From NCBI RefSeq assembly GCF_003850045.1, contig NZ_RQJX01000008.1, positions 62,001-126,000 on the forward strand: a stretch of 64,000 nt of DNA, read 5' to 3'. The stretch is from Aeromicrobium camelliae. Its GTDB lineage: Bacteria > Actinomycetota > Actinomycetes > Propionibacteriales > Nocardioidaceae. A program made the translations under genes and the position numbers. Within the stretch, counting starts at the first letter, position 1. Every line of letters starts with the position of its first letter. The notes beneath the pieces are model-generated. The model was not told the origin of the DNA. It was given only the letters and a program-made list of their open reading frames with translations, and made no database searches. Below are positions 44,112-52,933 of this stretch, piece by piece.

Positions 44112-44869
44112 CAGCGGTCCTTGATCGCCGACAGGAACGTACGCGTGCGGGCGTGCTGCGGGTCGTCGAGTACCTGCTGCGGCGGGCCCTGCTCGAGGAT
44201 GCGGCCGTCGGCCATGACGATGAGACGATCGGCGACGGTCGCGGCGAAGTGGATCTCGTGGGTGACGACGATCATCGTCATACCGGTGTCGGCGAGCTGC
44301 CGCATGACCGCGAGGACCTCGAGCCCCAGCTCGGGGTCGAGCGCGCTGGTGGGCTCGTCGAACAGCATGATCTCCGGGTCGAGCGCGAGCGCGCGGGCGA
44401 TCGCGACGCGCTGCTGCTGACCGCCGGAGCACTTGGCCGGGTAGGCATCGGCCTTCTGCTGCAGGCCGACTCGCTCGAGCAGTTCCATCGAACGACGATC
44501 GGCTTCTTCGCGGCTGCGGCCGAGGACGCGCTCCTGCGGCAGCGAGATGTTGCGCAGCACCGTCATGTGCGGGAAGAGGTTGAACGACTGGAACACCATG
44601 CCCACGCGGCGGCGCAGCTGGGTCAGGTCGCGGGCGCTGACCGTGCCGGAGGTGTCGAGGTTCTTACCGTCCACCGAGATGGTGCCGCTGTCGGGCACCT
44701 CCAGCAGATTGATGCAGCGCAGCATCGTGCTCTTGCCCGAACCGCTGGGGCCGATGACGGCGACGACCTCGCCGCGTGCGATGTCGAGCGACACCCCGTC
44801 GACGGCCTTGTGCCCGGCGAACGTCTTCTCGACGTCGCGCAAGGACAGGATCGACTCTGCCTGTTTCAC
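44111..44869 (-). CDS. Amino-acid-type ABC ATPase
   Basis: 252 residues from GTG 44869, overlapping the aminotransferase stop by 4 bp. Walker A GPSGSGKST, signature CSGGQQQRVAIARAL, Walker B IMLFDEPTSALDPE, H-loop VTHE: the GlnQ/HisP class with unusually complete motifs. Powers the importer whose permeases and binding protein follow. Confidence 0.94.
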   Translation of the reverse strand: MKQAESILSLRDVEKTFAGHKAVDGVSLDIARGEVVAVIGPSGSGKSTMLRCINLLEVPDSGTISVDGKNLDTSGTVSARDLTQLRRRVGMVFQSFNLFPHMTVLRNISLPQERVLGRSREEADRRSMELLERVGLQQKADAYPAKCSGGQQQRVAIARALALDPEIMLFDEPTSALDPELGLEVLAVMRQLADTGMTMIVVTHEIHFAATVADRLIVMADGRILEQGPPQQVLDDPQHARTRTFLSAIKDR

Positions 44870-46059
44870 TGGTTTCCTCCTCGAAGGCCGCGCACAGCCG
44901 TCACCACTGCGGTGGTCACGGTGTGGACGTGGTCATCGGTCATCGGCGTGGACAACGCCAGCAGACCGTTGGTGCCCGCGAGAACGCCTTCGCCGTACAG
45001 GGCCCACCAGAGGCGGGGTAGGTCGACGTCCTCTCGGATACGCGTCAACGACCCCCGTCCGCTGACAGCGATACCGGCCTCGGTCAGGCCGGATCGCAGC
45101 TGGTCGCCCAGCGAGTTGAGGCGCTCGATGGCCTCGGCAGTGAAGTGTTCCAGGGCCACCCGGCCGGCGATCATCGACATCGGGTTGGCGCTGAAGGTGC
45201 CACCCCACGAGACTCCCAGCTCGCGCAGCGGGTCGAAGATCGCCATGACCTCGGCCGTCCCGCCGAGCCCGCCGACGGGGAATCCGCCGCCGATGACCTT
45301 GCCGACGGTCATGAGGTCCGGTTCGATCCCGTACTCGCGGTGCAGGCCGCCCTCGGCGATCCGGAACGTGATGACCTCGTCGACGATCATGAGTGCGCCG
45401 TGCTGGCGGGTCAGCTCGCGCACGAGCGTCACGAACTCCGCTGCCGCCGGGACGAGCCCTGCCCGGTTGGGCATGATGTCGATGAGTACCGCCGCGACCT
45501 CGTCGCCGCGGGTGCGCATGACCTCGCGGAGCGCCTCGGCGTCGCCCTGCGGCAGCGCCAGGCTCGTCCCGGCGACCGCCTCGGGGACACCGGGGGCGTT
45601 CGCAGCGACGACGGCATCAGAGGTGCCGTGATAGCTGCCCTCGAACCGCACGAGCAGTTCGCGCCCGGTGGCCGCGCGAGCGGCCCGCACGGCTGTCATG
45701 ACCGCTTCGGTTCCCGAGTTGGAGAACCGCCACATCGGCAGGCCGGTGCGCGAGGCGAGCAGCTCGGCGAGCTGAACCTCGGTCTCGGTCGGCAGACCGA
45801 ACGCGGTGCCGTGCGGCAACTGCTCCGCGACGGCCTTCTCCACCGGGGCGAAGGCGTGACCGTGGATCAGCGCGGTGTAGTTGTTGTTGCAGTCGATGAC
45901 CCGGTGGCCGCGCTGATCGAGGACATAGGGGCCGCTGCCCGACACCGCGTACGGCGGCGTCGGCGGGACGAACAGCGTCGTCCGCGTGTTGCCACGCGGC
46001 ATGACTGCGCGCGCCCGCTCGGCGAGCGGGTGGCCCTCGTAGTCCTGGACGCCGGTCAC
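44866..46059 (-). CDS. Class III (GSA/acetylornithine-type) aminotransferase
   Basis: 397 residues from GTG 46059, overlapping the ALDH stop by 4 bp; the longer frame upstream lies over ALDH. Fold-type I, class III: FSNSGTEAVMTAVRAAR (PLP phosphate), FEGSYHG, LIVDEV (MIVDEVITF, Asp) and VGKVIGGGFPVGGLGG with the PLP lysine. The sequence NNNYTALIHGHAF is of the glutamate-1-semialdehyde mutase branch, but heme synthesis genes are absent, so a catabolic omega-aminotransferase is more likely, feeding an aldehyde to the adjacent dehydrogenase. Confidence 0.85.
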   Translation of the reverse strand: MTGVQDYEGHPLAERARAVMPRGNTRTTLFVPPTPPYAVSGSGPYVLDQRGHRVIDCNNNYTALIHGHAFAPVEKAVAEQLPHGTAFGLPTETEVQLAELLASRTGLPMWRFSNSGTEAVMTAVRAARAATGRELLVRFEGSYHGTSDAVVAANAPGVPEAVAGTSLALPQGDAEALREVMRTRGDEVAAVLIDIMPNRAGLVPAAAEFVTLVRELTRQHGALMIVDEVITFRIAEGGLHREYGIEPDLMTVGKVIGGGFPVGGLGGTAEVMAIFDPLRELGVSWGGTFSANPMSMIAGRVALEHFTAEAIERLNSLGDQLRSGLTEAGIAVSGRGSLTRIREDVDLPRLWWALYGEGVLAGTNGLLALSTPMTDDHVHTVTTAVVTAVRGLRGGNQ

Positions 46060-47600
46060 TGCTGCCCCGCGAAGGTCCGGCTCTGCTCCTTCATGAAGCC
46101 GGGCAGGTACCACAGGCCCAGGCCGCCCTTGCCGGTCGAGCCCGAGAGCTTCCAGCCGCAGAACGACTGGACACCAGGCCAGGCGCCCGTCGTCGCACCG
46201 GCCGCGCGATTGACGTAGATGACGCCGGCCTGGATCTCGTCGAGGAAGCGGTCGATCTCGGCCTGCTCGCCGGTGAAGACACCCGCCGAGAGGCCGTAGT
46301 CGACGGCGTTCGCCTCGGCGAGCGCGGCGTCGAAGTCGTCGACCGCGGTCACGGCGAGGAACGGCGCGAACAGCTCCTCGCGGGTGAGACGGTGCCCGAG
46401 CGGCAGGTCGGTGACGATGATCGGCGCGAAGAAGTTGCCCGGACGGTCGATGCGGCCGCCGGTGACGACGCGGCCGTCCTGCTGCGCGGTGGCGATGGCC
46501 TCGTCGATGCGTGCAGCGATGGAGTCGTCGATGACGGGACCGAGGTTCGAATCCCGGTCGAGCGGGTCACCCACGACGAGCTTCTCGGTCTCGCGGACCA
46601 GCGCGTCGATCAGGTCGTCGGCGACGCGACGGTCCACGACGACACGCCGGCACGCGCTGCACTTCTGGCCCGACAGCCCGAAGGCGGAACGGACGATGCC
46701 CTGCGCCGCGGCCTCGAGATCGGCCGAGGCGGCGACGATGGCCGGGTTCTGTCCGCCCATCTCGGCGAGCACGGGGCGGGGCAGTCCGGAGGGGCTGCGG
46801 GTCGCGACGAGCTCCCAGCCGACGTGCGCCGAGCCGGTGAACGCGATGCCGTCGACGTCGCTCTTCGCGAGCGCCTGACCGACCCCGGCGCCGCCATTGA
46901 GGACGTTGAGGACGCCCGCCGGGAGGTGACGACGCAGGATCGCGGCGATCTCGGCGGTCGAGCGGGGCGTCTTGTCCGACGGCTTGAGCACGACGGTGTT
47001 GCCGGTGACGAGCGCGGCGACCATCATGCCGATCGAGAGCGCGACCGGGAAGTTGAACGGCGAGATCACCGCGAAAGCGCCGTACGGGACCATGACGTCG
47101 AAGTTGGTGTCGCCGCCGCTGGGCTTGAGCGGCGCGCAGTAGCCGTCGTTCTCGATCATGAGATCGCAGTAGTGCGCGATCATGTCGAGCACCTCGGTCG
47201 CCTCGCCGACGGCCTCGAGACGGGTCTTGCCCGTCTCCGCCGACACGACGGCCGAGAGGTAGGCGATCTCCTGGGCGATGTCCTCGCGCGCGGCGCGCAG
47301 CATCGCGACCCGCTCCGCGTAGGGCGTGCGGCGCCAGGGTCCGGCGGCGGTCTTCGCCGCCGCCACGGCGCGGGTCACGTCCTCGGTGGTGGCGACGTGT
47401 GCCGCACCGATGACGACGCCGGCGTGGCACGGGTCCTCACGGACGATGACGTCGCCGGTGTGGAGCTCCTCGCCGCCGATGACGAGAGGCTGAGGTGCGG
47501 GCCGCTCGGCGCGGATGGCGCGCAGCGCCTCCTCGAAGGCTGCTTCGAGCGCGTCGTCCCCCAGCGAGGAGGACGCGTAGTTGACCGTAGGTTCCGTCAT
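46056..47600 (-). CDS. NAD(P)-dependent aldehyde dehydrogenase
   Basis: 514 residues from ATG 47600. ALDH superfamily: VISPFNFPVALS, NTVVLKPSDKTP (cofactor Lys), catalytic Glu in LAEMGGQNP, catalytic Cys in GLSGQKCSACRR, and ELFAPFLAV near the end. It resembles the vanillin/benzaldehyde and succinate-semialdehyde groups. First gene of the ALDH-aminotransferase-ABC operon, with a GntR-type palindrome 41 bp upstream of its start. Confidence 0.9.
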   Translation of the reverse strand: MTEPTVNYASSSLGDDALEAAFEEALRAIRAERPAPQPLVIGGEELHTGDVIVREDPCHAGVVIGAAHVATTEDVTRAVAAAKTAAGPWRRTPYAERVAMLRAAREDIAQEIAYLSAVVSAETGKTRLEAVGEATEVLDMIAHYCDLMIENDGYCAPLKPSGGDTNFDVMVPYGAFAVISPFNFPVALSIGMMVAALVTGNTVVLKPSDKTPRSTAEIAAILRRHLPAGVLNVLNGGAGVGQALAKSDVDGIAFTGSAHVGWELVATRSPSGLPRPVLAEMGGQNPAIVAASADLEAAAQGIVRSAFGLSGQKCSACRRVVVDRRVADDLIDALVRETEKLVVGDPLDRDSNLGPVIDDSIAARIDEAIATAQQDGRVVTGGRIDRPGNFFAPIIVTDLPLGHRLTREELFAPFLAVTAVDDFDAALAEANAVDYGLSAGVFTGEQAEIDRFLDEIQAGVIYVNRAAGATTGAWPGVQSFCGWKLSGSTGKGGLGLWYLPGFMKEQSRTFAGQQ

Positions 47601-47640
47601 GTCAGTTCCTGCCCTAGTCGTCGTCCGTGGTGATGTCGCT

Positions 47641-47662
47641 AAACATATAGCGCTGTATATTT
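47641..47662. promoter_or_regulatory. GntR operator 1 (ALDH operon/gntR divergent promoter)
   Basis: A 22-bp imperfect palindrome, AAACATATAGC-GCTGTATATTT, in an otherwise GC-rich spacer. A close variant lies before the FAD oxidase gene at 50438-50459, marking both as sites for the FadR-type protein encoded next door. Confidence 0.7.
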
Positions 47663-47805
47663 GAAAGCCAAGCGGGGGTGTGCCCTGTAACACAGTCGTT
47701 ACCGGCGCAGGGCCCGAGAACGGACGGCGAACCACCAGCTCGACGCGGTCCGGACGGAGCGCTGGATAGACTGCCGCGACCGGCGGACCAGGCGAGGGAG
47801 GCGAC

Positions 47806-48561
47806 GTGCAGAGCGATGACCTGCTCTCGACGCTGACCCGCCGCGTCCTGTTCGCGCCGCTGGCCGACCAGGGCCGGGCGGACGCCGTCGCCGAGCGGCT
47901 TCGGATCGCCATCTCGCTCGGCATCTTGGGCGAGGGAGAGCAACTGCCGCCCGAGCCCGATCTGGCCGCGCAGTTCAACGTCTCGCACGTGACGCTGCGC
48001 GAGGCGCTGACGCAGTTGCGGGCGCAAGGCATGGTCACGACCCGGCGAGGCCGCGGCGGCGGCACCGTGGTGAGCGCGCCGCGGCCCAATCAGCTGCGCG
48101 TCGCGCTCGAACAGGTCGCCCGTTTCTCCCGGCTCGACCTTCGCGACCTGGCCGACTGGCGACGCGCCATCGCCTGCGAGGCCGCCTCGCTCGCCGTCGC
48201 CCGCGCGTCCACCGAGGACGTCGCCCTCCTCGCGCGCGGCACCATCCGGCTCGCCGCTGCCGGCGACGAGGTCGAGTCCCGGCGCGCCGACAGCCGCTTC
48301 TTCATCGAGCTCGCAGCGGCTTCGCAGTCAGTACGCCTCAGCCGCGCGATGATCAACCTGCAAGTCGAGTACGCCCCCGTGCTGACGCTCGTCTACACCG
48401 ACCAGCAACTGCGCGCGGAGGTCGCCCAGATCCTGCAGGACCTGATGATCGCCGTGCGGGAGGCCGACGGCGATGCCGCGCGCCGCCACGCGACCGCCGC
48501 GATCGACCGGGTCGCGGTGCGTGCCACCGTCATGCGATCGGAAGGATGGCCAGTGCCGTGA
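47806..48561 (+). CDS. FadR-type GntR regulator
   Basis: 251 residues from GTG 47806 with GGGAGG upstream. N-terminal GntR winged helix (LPPEPDLAAQFNVSHVTLREALTQLRAQG; TTRRGRGGGTVV) and an all-helical FCD effector domain (about 90-235) with acidic/His ligand positions. Predicted to control the divergent ALDH-aminotransferase-ABC operon and the FAD oxidase through twin AT-rich palindromes. The effector is probably the catabolic substrate. Confidence 0.9.
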   Translation: MQSDDLLSTLTRRVLFAPLADQGRADAVAERLRIAISLGILGEGEQLPPEPDLAAQFNVSHVTLREALTQLRAQGMVTTRRGRGGGTVVSAPRPNQLRVALEQVARFSRLDLRDLADWRRAIACEAASLAVARASTEDVALLARGTIRLAAAGDEVESRRADSRFFIELAAASQSVRLSRAMINLQVEYAPVLTLVYTDQQLRAEVAQILQDLMIAVREADGDAARRHATAAIDRVAVRATVMRSEGWPVP

Positions 48562-49289
48562 ACACCACCGGGGAACATTCCGACCGCGGTCTGCGCCGCG
48601 CGGCGCGCGACATCATCGCCCTCACCGAGCCGCTGTTCGACGCGCTCGAGGCGCTGGCCGAGGCCTGCCGGCGCGATGTCGACCTCACCCTCGCCCGCCC
48701 CTTCGACGACGTCGCGTCCTGGGCGGCCCTTGCTCCGGCTGCCGAACGCGTGCTGGTCACCCACCAGCTCGCGACGGGCGTCGGCGCCGCGGTCATCGGC
48801 GAGGAGTCGATGGACGGCACGGCGTCGATGGCGTGGTGGATCCGCCGCGACGGCCACGTGAGCCGCAAGCGTCACGTCACGAACCCGCAGTCGGACTCGT
48901 TCTACGACGTGCGCCATCTGCGCTGGTTCCGGGTGCCGATGACGACCGGTCGCCCTGCGTTGTTCGGGCCCTACGTCGACTCGTGGGGCACAGACGACAT
49001 CACCTTGACGGCGGCCATCGCGCTGGTCGTCGACGACCGGCGCGTCGGCGTGGTCGCGGCCGATCTCGACACCCGGCGCTACCTGGACCTCGCCGAGGGC
49101 GTGCTTCGCGAGACGGAGGTCTCCGCGCTCCTCGATGACGAGGACCGGGTGGTCGTCTCCAGCGACCCGAGCATCGACACCGGTTCGCGGATCGCCTCAC
49201 TCGGCCATGACGTCACCGGGCGAGAGACCATCGACGAACTCAACTGGTCCCTCGCCCGGCTCGACGATCAATCGCCGAAGCGCTCGTGA
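48558..49289 (+). CDS. Soluble Cache-domain protein paired with GntR
   Basis: 243 residues from GTG 48558 (GTGA overlap with gntR); an ATG 4 codons upstream is possible. PDC/Cache-like features: VLVTHQLATGVGAAVIGE, SFYDVRHLRWFRVPM, LFGPYVDSWGTDDITLTAAI and VVAADLDTRRYLDLAE. There is no signal peptide or membrane helix, although Cache domains are normally extracytoplasmic, so it is probably a cytosolic ligand-binding partner of the GntR protein. The 3' end overlaps the FAD oxidase gene by 22 bp. Confidence 0.7.
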   Translation: MNTTGEHSDRGLRRAARDIIALTEPLFDALEALAEACRRDVDLTLARPFDDVASWAALAPAAERVLVTHQLATGVGAAVIGEESMDGTASMAWWIRRDGHVSRKRHVTNPQSDSFYDVRHLRWFRVPMTTGRPALFGPYVDSWGTDDITLTAAIALVVDDRRVGVVAADLDTRRYLDLAEGVLRETEVSALLDDEDRVVVSSDPSIDTGSRIASLGHDVTGRETIDELNWSLARLDDQSPKRS

Positions 49290-50404
49290 CTCCAGTCGAT
49301 CTCGAAGTCGCTGGAGCGCCCGAGGATCGCGTCGGCGGCGAGCCGGCCGACCGCGGGTGAGAGCTGGATTCCCGAGCCTCCCGCGCCGAGCGCGCACACC
49401 ACGCCGGGTGCGTCTCGGTGCCATCCGGCGATCGGCTGGTGGTCGGGCGTCATCGGGTAGATGCCGGACCAGCTGCGGCCGATCTCCATGTCGTCGGCGC
49501 CCACGAGACGCTCGGACAGCAAGGTGATAACCCGCTCGATCTGATCCATACCCATGGCGCCGAGCGGCACGTCCGGGGAGACCGGGTCCTTGATCGCCTC
49601 GTCGGTGTGCAGGCCGGCGATGAGCTGGTCGGCGCGCTCGGAGCGGAAGTAGACGCCGTCCGTGCCCGAACCCGGCACATAGTCCATGACGAAGGGCGTG
49701 AACGGCTGCGGAGCGCCCAGCTCGATGGTCAGGGCGCCGTGCAGCTGGGGAAGCAGCGGGACGGGCGCGTCGAGGAGGTCCCCGACGTGGCCGGCCCACG
49801 GCCCGGCCGCGTTCACCACGACCTCGGCTTCGAAGACGCCCTGCGCAGTATCGAGGCGCCAGACATCCCCCGTGCGCTGGGCGCTGAGCACCTCGGCGCG
49901 CGCCACGACGGTCGCGCCGCGGCCCTTGACGATGCCGGCGAGCAGCTGCGACACGGCGTAGCCGTCGACGTAGCCGTCCCAGGTGCCGAACTGCGCCGCG
50001 ACCAGATCGTCCACGACGATGTGCGGCCACCGCTCGGCGATGTCCTGGGGCGAGAGGATGACGGCGTCATCGACCCCGCACGCCTTCTGGTGCTCGAGGC
50101 TCTTCTCGAAGGCGGTGATGTCGGCCTGCTGGCGTCCGAGCCGCAGGTAGCCGCCGTGTACGAAGTGCAGGTCGTGGTCGCGCTCGAGGGCCGCGTACAC
50201 CTCACGCCCGTAGGCGCGGACCTGGACGTCGGGGAAGGTCAGATACTGCGTCTCGACCATGCCCACCGATCGGCCGGAGGACCCGTCGCCGGGGTGCGAC
50301 GCCTCGAGCACGACGACGTCCGTGACACCCGCCGCGGTCAGCTCGTAGGCGGTGAACAGTCCGAGGACTCCGGCGCCGATGACGACGACACGCGGCTGGC
50401 TCAT
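49268..50404 (-). CDS. FAD-dependent oxidoreductase (glycine/D-amino acid oxidase family)
   Basis: 378 residues from ATG 50404. The dinucleotide fold VVVIGAGVLGLFTAYEL (Gly10-x-Gly12-xx-Gly15) opens a DAO-family protein; VVVNAAGPWAG and a C-terminal GAGGSGIQLSPAVG segment are typical of sarcosine/glycine oxidase relatives. It would oxidise a secondary or alpha-amino group. A GntR operator copy lies 34 bp upstream, linking it to the ALDH/aminotransferase/ABC genes in one regulon for an amine or amino-acid substrate. Confidence 0.88.
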   Translation of the reverse strand: MSQPRVVVIGAGVLGLFTAYELTAAGVTDVVVLEASHPGDGSSGRSVGMVETQYLTFPDVQVRAYGREVYAALERDHDLHFVHGGYLRLGRQQADITAFEKSLEHQKACGVDDAVILSPQDIAERWPHIVVDDLVAAQFGTWDGYVDGYAVSQLLAGIVKGRGATVVARAEVLSAQRTGDVWRLDTAQGVFEAEVVVNAAGPWAGHVGDLLDAPVPLLPQLHGALTIELGAPQPFTPFVMDYVPGSGTDGVYFRSERADQLIAGLHTDEAIKDPVSPDVPLGAMGMDQIERVITLLSERLVGADDMEIGRSWSGIYPMTPDHQPIAGWHRDAPGVVCALGAGGSGIQLSPAVGRLAADAILGRSSDFEIDWSHERFGD

Positions 50405-50437
50405 GGGCACTCCTGTCAGCGGGGAAAAGATCGCGAT

Positions 50438-50459
50438 AAACATACAATGCTGTAGGTTT
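50438..50459. promoter_or_regulatory. GntR operator 2 (FAD oxidase promoter)
   Basis: AAACATACAAT-GCTGTAGGTTT, 17 of 22 positions identical to the site at 47641-47662. Extends by one base each side as a TAAAC/GTTTA palindrome. Confidence 0.7.
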
Positions 50460-50528
50460 ACGCCGTCGGTGGCCCCCGCCACATCGTGGCCGCATGAGCA
50501 TTCCGCTGGCCGTCGCCGCGCTTCTCGG

Positions 50529-50534
50529 TAGGCT
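50529..50534 (+). promoter_or_regulatory. -10 box (TAGGCT) of leaderless holin-X gene
   Basis: TAGGCT ends 6 nt before ATG 50541. Confidence 0.5.
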
Positions 50535-50540
50535 CATGCC

Positions 50541-50942
50541 ATGAGCGAACGTCAGCCCGTCACAGAGGACCCCACGATCGGCCGCCTGGTGGCCGACGTC
50601 ACGCGCGACTTCTCGTCGCTGGTCCAGCACGAGATCCAGCTGGCCAAGTCCGAGCTCAAGGTGAGCGTCCGGGCAGGCGGGATCGGTGCGGCATTGCTCG
50701 CGGTGGCGGCGTTCATTCTGCTGCTCGTCGTGATCCTCGCGTCGATCACGATCGGCTTCTTCCTCACCATGACCGGACTCCACCCGGCGTGGGCGTTCCT
50801 CATCGTGACCGGCGCCTACCTGCTGCTCGCGCTGCTCCTCGCGTTCATCGGCATCCGCCGGTTCCGCAAGGTCAAGGCGCCGCAGCGCACCATCGCCACG
50901 GCCAAGCAGATTCCCTCGACCCTCAAGGGCAAGGTCGAGTAA
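50541..50942 (+). CDS. Actinobacterial holin-X / DUF1469 membrane protein
   Basis: 133 residues. The family start DPTIGRLVADVTRDFSSLVQ, then HEIQLAKSELK, precedes two membrane helices (about 52-75 and 82-105) and a basic tail. Despite the holin label these are chromosomal membrane proteins of unknown role. No phage gene is near, so a lytic function is unlikely. Convergent with the next gene. Confidence 0.82.
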   Translation: MSERQPVTEDPTIGRLVADVTRDFSSLVQHEIQLAKSELKVSVRAGGIGAALLAVAAFILLLVVILASITIGFFLTMTGLHPAWAFLIVTGAYLLLALLLAFIGIRRFRKVKAPQRTIATAKQIPSTLKGKVE

Positions 50943-50948
50943 GCGGCC

Positions 50949-51782
50949 TCAACGCCTCCGCGCCTCGAGGCGTCCGGCGACGAGCCGCGCGAGGACGCCG
51001 AGCACCAGCGCCGCAGCACCGGCGATCGCCAGCATCTCGATCCACACGTCGAGTGATGCCTGGAACCGTGCCGCGAGGGTGTCGCTGAGCACCTGACCGA
51101 ACGCGGACGCGCTGGCCTCCATCCGCTCCAGCGCCAGCGGAACCACGACGCGCGATCCTGCGTATGAGACCCCTGCCACCAGCAGTGCTCCCACGCCGAT
51201 CCATGCCAGCCCCACCGACCGGCGGCGCGCGAACACGAAGCACAGGAACGTCGCAGCGCCTGCGGCGATGAGCGAGATCATCTTCCAGGTCGGCGCCGAC
51301 TCGACCCACTCCATCCCCGGCGGTGCCGACGCGATGGTCACGAGCATCTGCTCGGGCGGGGCGAGCTCCACAGGGAGTTGAGCAGCGAGAGGTTCGACGG
51401 CCAGTCGAGCGAGTGGTGCGACGTCGAGCTGCAACTCCGCTAGAGGGCGGTGTCCGTCGAACCAGAGGGCGTGGGATCGTCGCTGCGTCTCATCCCAGGC
51501 CGCGTCGAACCCCTCCACCTGCTCGAGCCTGTCCAGCGTCGCGCGCAGTTGCTCCGCCACCTGATCGCGCAGCACGTCCGGCAGTCCGAGGTTCTCGGTG
51601 AGGTCCGCGGCGACGATCTCGGAGACCGCGGCCCGCAACTCCTGGTCGTCCCGCAACTCGCGGACGAGTTCGACGTATCCCGCTTCATCGGTGACGTTGT
51701 CGGCGATCCAGGCGACCGGCAGCGCGACGGTTCCCGCCACGACCGCGACGATCCAGCAGAAGACAGAAGCCAGGGTGCGCAT
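50949..51782 (-). CDS. Hypothetical membrane protein downstream of marP
   Basis: 277 residues from ATG 51782, which shares a base with the marP stop (TGATG) and has GGGAGG 9 nt upstream; an ATG three codons earlier abuts that site. One N-terminal helix, an extracytoplasmic ~120-residue part (LVRELRDDQELRAAVSEIV and LRDQVAEQLRATLDRLEQV, helical), then helices at about 165-185, 190-210 and 245-265. No family recognised. Probably co-translated with marP. Confidence 0.75.
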   Translation of the reverse strand: MRTLASVFCWIVAVVAGTVALPVAWIADNVTDEAGYVELVRELRDDQELRAAVSEIVAADLTENLGLPDVLRDQVAEQLRATLDRLEQVEGFDAAWDETQRRSHALWFDGHRPLAELQLDVAPLARLAVEPLAAQLPVELAPPEQMLVTIASAPPGMEWVESAPTWKMISLIAAGAATFLCFVFARRRSVGLAWIGVGALLVAGVSYAGSRVVVPLALERMEASASAFGQVLSDTLAARFQASLDVWIEMLAIAGAAALVLGVLARLVAGRLEARRR

Positions 51783-52933
51783 CAGACGCATCCTCCCGTA
51801 GAAACCCGTTCGGTTGCGGCAATGCCCGCCTGCGCGTTGCCCGCGGCCTGCCGGGCCGTCACGGCGTACCCGGTCGACGGGTCGCTGACGGACGCCGCGA
51901 AGATCACGCCGTACACCCGCCCCTCCTCCGAGACGAGCGGTCCGCCCGAGTTGCCCGAGCGCACCAGCGAACGCACGGAGAAGGCCTCGCGGGGGTGCTC
52001 GCCCTGGCCGTAGATGTCAGTGGCCCGCATCGTCGTGACGTCGCGGATACGGGCCGCGCGCGCGTCGAAGGGGCCGTTCTCGGGATACCCGAGTACCGCG
52101 GCGGCGTCACCGGCCGAGCCGGAGGTGTCGAACTCAAGCGCCGGGACGTCCAGGCTCTCGGTGCGGAGTACCGCGATGTCCATGCCGGGGTCGAACACGA
52201 CGGGGACGGCGCTGACGCGACGGCCGTCGACCTCGACGATCGGGTCGGACACGCCGGCGACCACGTGCGCGTTGGTCATGATGCGGCCGTCGGCGTAGAC
52301 GAAGCCCGATCCCTCGATCCCCCGGCCGCACTGCGCCGAGCCGACGATCTTAACGACGCTGCCCGAGGCCGACTGCACGCCCGGCAACGCGAGCGTCGCG
52401 TCGTCGGGCGGTTCGATCGAGGTGATGACCTCGGGTTGGAACGGTTCGAGATAACGGGGGAAGACGTCGTCGGTGAGCGAGCGGCTGAAGGTGGCGAGGA
52501 CGTCGGATGCCTGGGTGGGCATCACGCGGTCGACCCGCTCGAGAATCGCCGACGTCCGGACCGCCTGGCTCAGGTACGGGATGGTGGCCCCGCTCACCGC
52601 GTAGCCGAGGGCCCACGCCGCCGCGAGCACCGCGGCGACACCCAGGGCGGCACCCGCCACCGCATCCACGGCCCGCCAGGGCCACTCCTTCACCCGGAAG
52701 TCACGCCCGGCCAACCTGCCGATGAACTGGCCGGCCAGCAGACACCCCACGACGAACAACAGGGCCAGGAGCGGCTGACCGCCACCGAAGATCCAGGGCG
52801 CGACGACCACACCGATGAGCCCGCCGGCGATGAGGCCGATGCCCTCGATGAGATTGAGCACGAATCCGTGCACGAAACCGGACGCAGCGTAGAGCGCGAC
52901 GAGCCCGAGCAGGATCAGGTCGAGGGTGTTCAC
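51782..52933 (-). CDS. marP: MarP-type membrane-anchored periplasmic serine protease
   Basis: 383 residues from GTG 52933, overlapping the NUDIX stop by 4 bp. A CvpA-like four-helix membrane domain (1-150) precedes a chymotrypsin-fold protease with His in MTNAHVVAG, Asp in GMDIAVLR and Ser in VRSGNSGGPL. Cys in SAQCGRG and the near-terminal STGGCV match the pair that forms the stabilising disulfide in Rv3671c. In M. tuberculosis MarP supports acid resistance by cleaving a peptidoglycan hydrolase. Confidence 0.93.
   Translation of the reverse strand: MNTLDLILLGLVALYAASGFVHGFVLNLIEGIGLIAGGLIGVVVAPWIFGGGQPLLALLFVVGCLLAGQFIGRLAGRDFRVKEWPWRAVDAVAGAALGVAAVLAAAWALGYAVSGATIPYLSQAVRTSAILERVDRVMPTQASDVLATFSRSLTDDVFPRYLEPFQPEVITSIEPPDDATLALPGVQSASGSVVKIVGSAQCGRGIEGSGFVYADGRIMTNAHVVAGVSDPIVEVDGRRVSAVPVVFDPGMDIAVLRTESLDVPALEFDTSGSAGDAAAVLGYPENGPFDARAARIRDVTTMRATDIYGQGEHPREAFSVRSLVRSGNSGGPLVSEEGRVYGVIFAASVSDPSTGYAVTARQAAGNAQAGIAATERVSTGGCV

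Noticed and set aside
44866-46059. hemL (glutamate-1-semialdehyde mutase)
   Set aside because: Sequence style is of that branch, but it lies in an ALDH/ABC catabolic operon under GntR control with no heme genes nearby.
50541-50942. Prophage remnant because of the holin label
   Set aside because: The DUF1469/holin-X family is chromosomal and widespread in actinobacteria, and no other phage gene is near.
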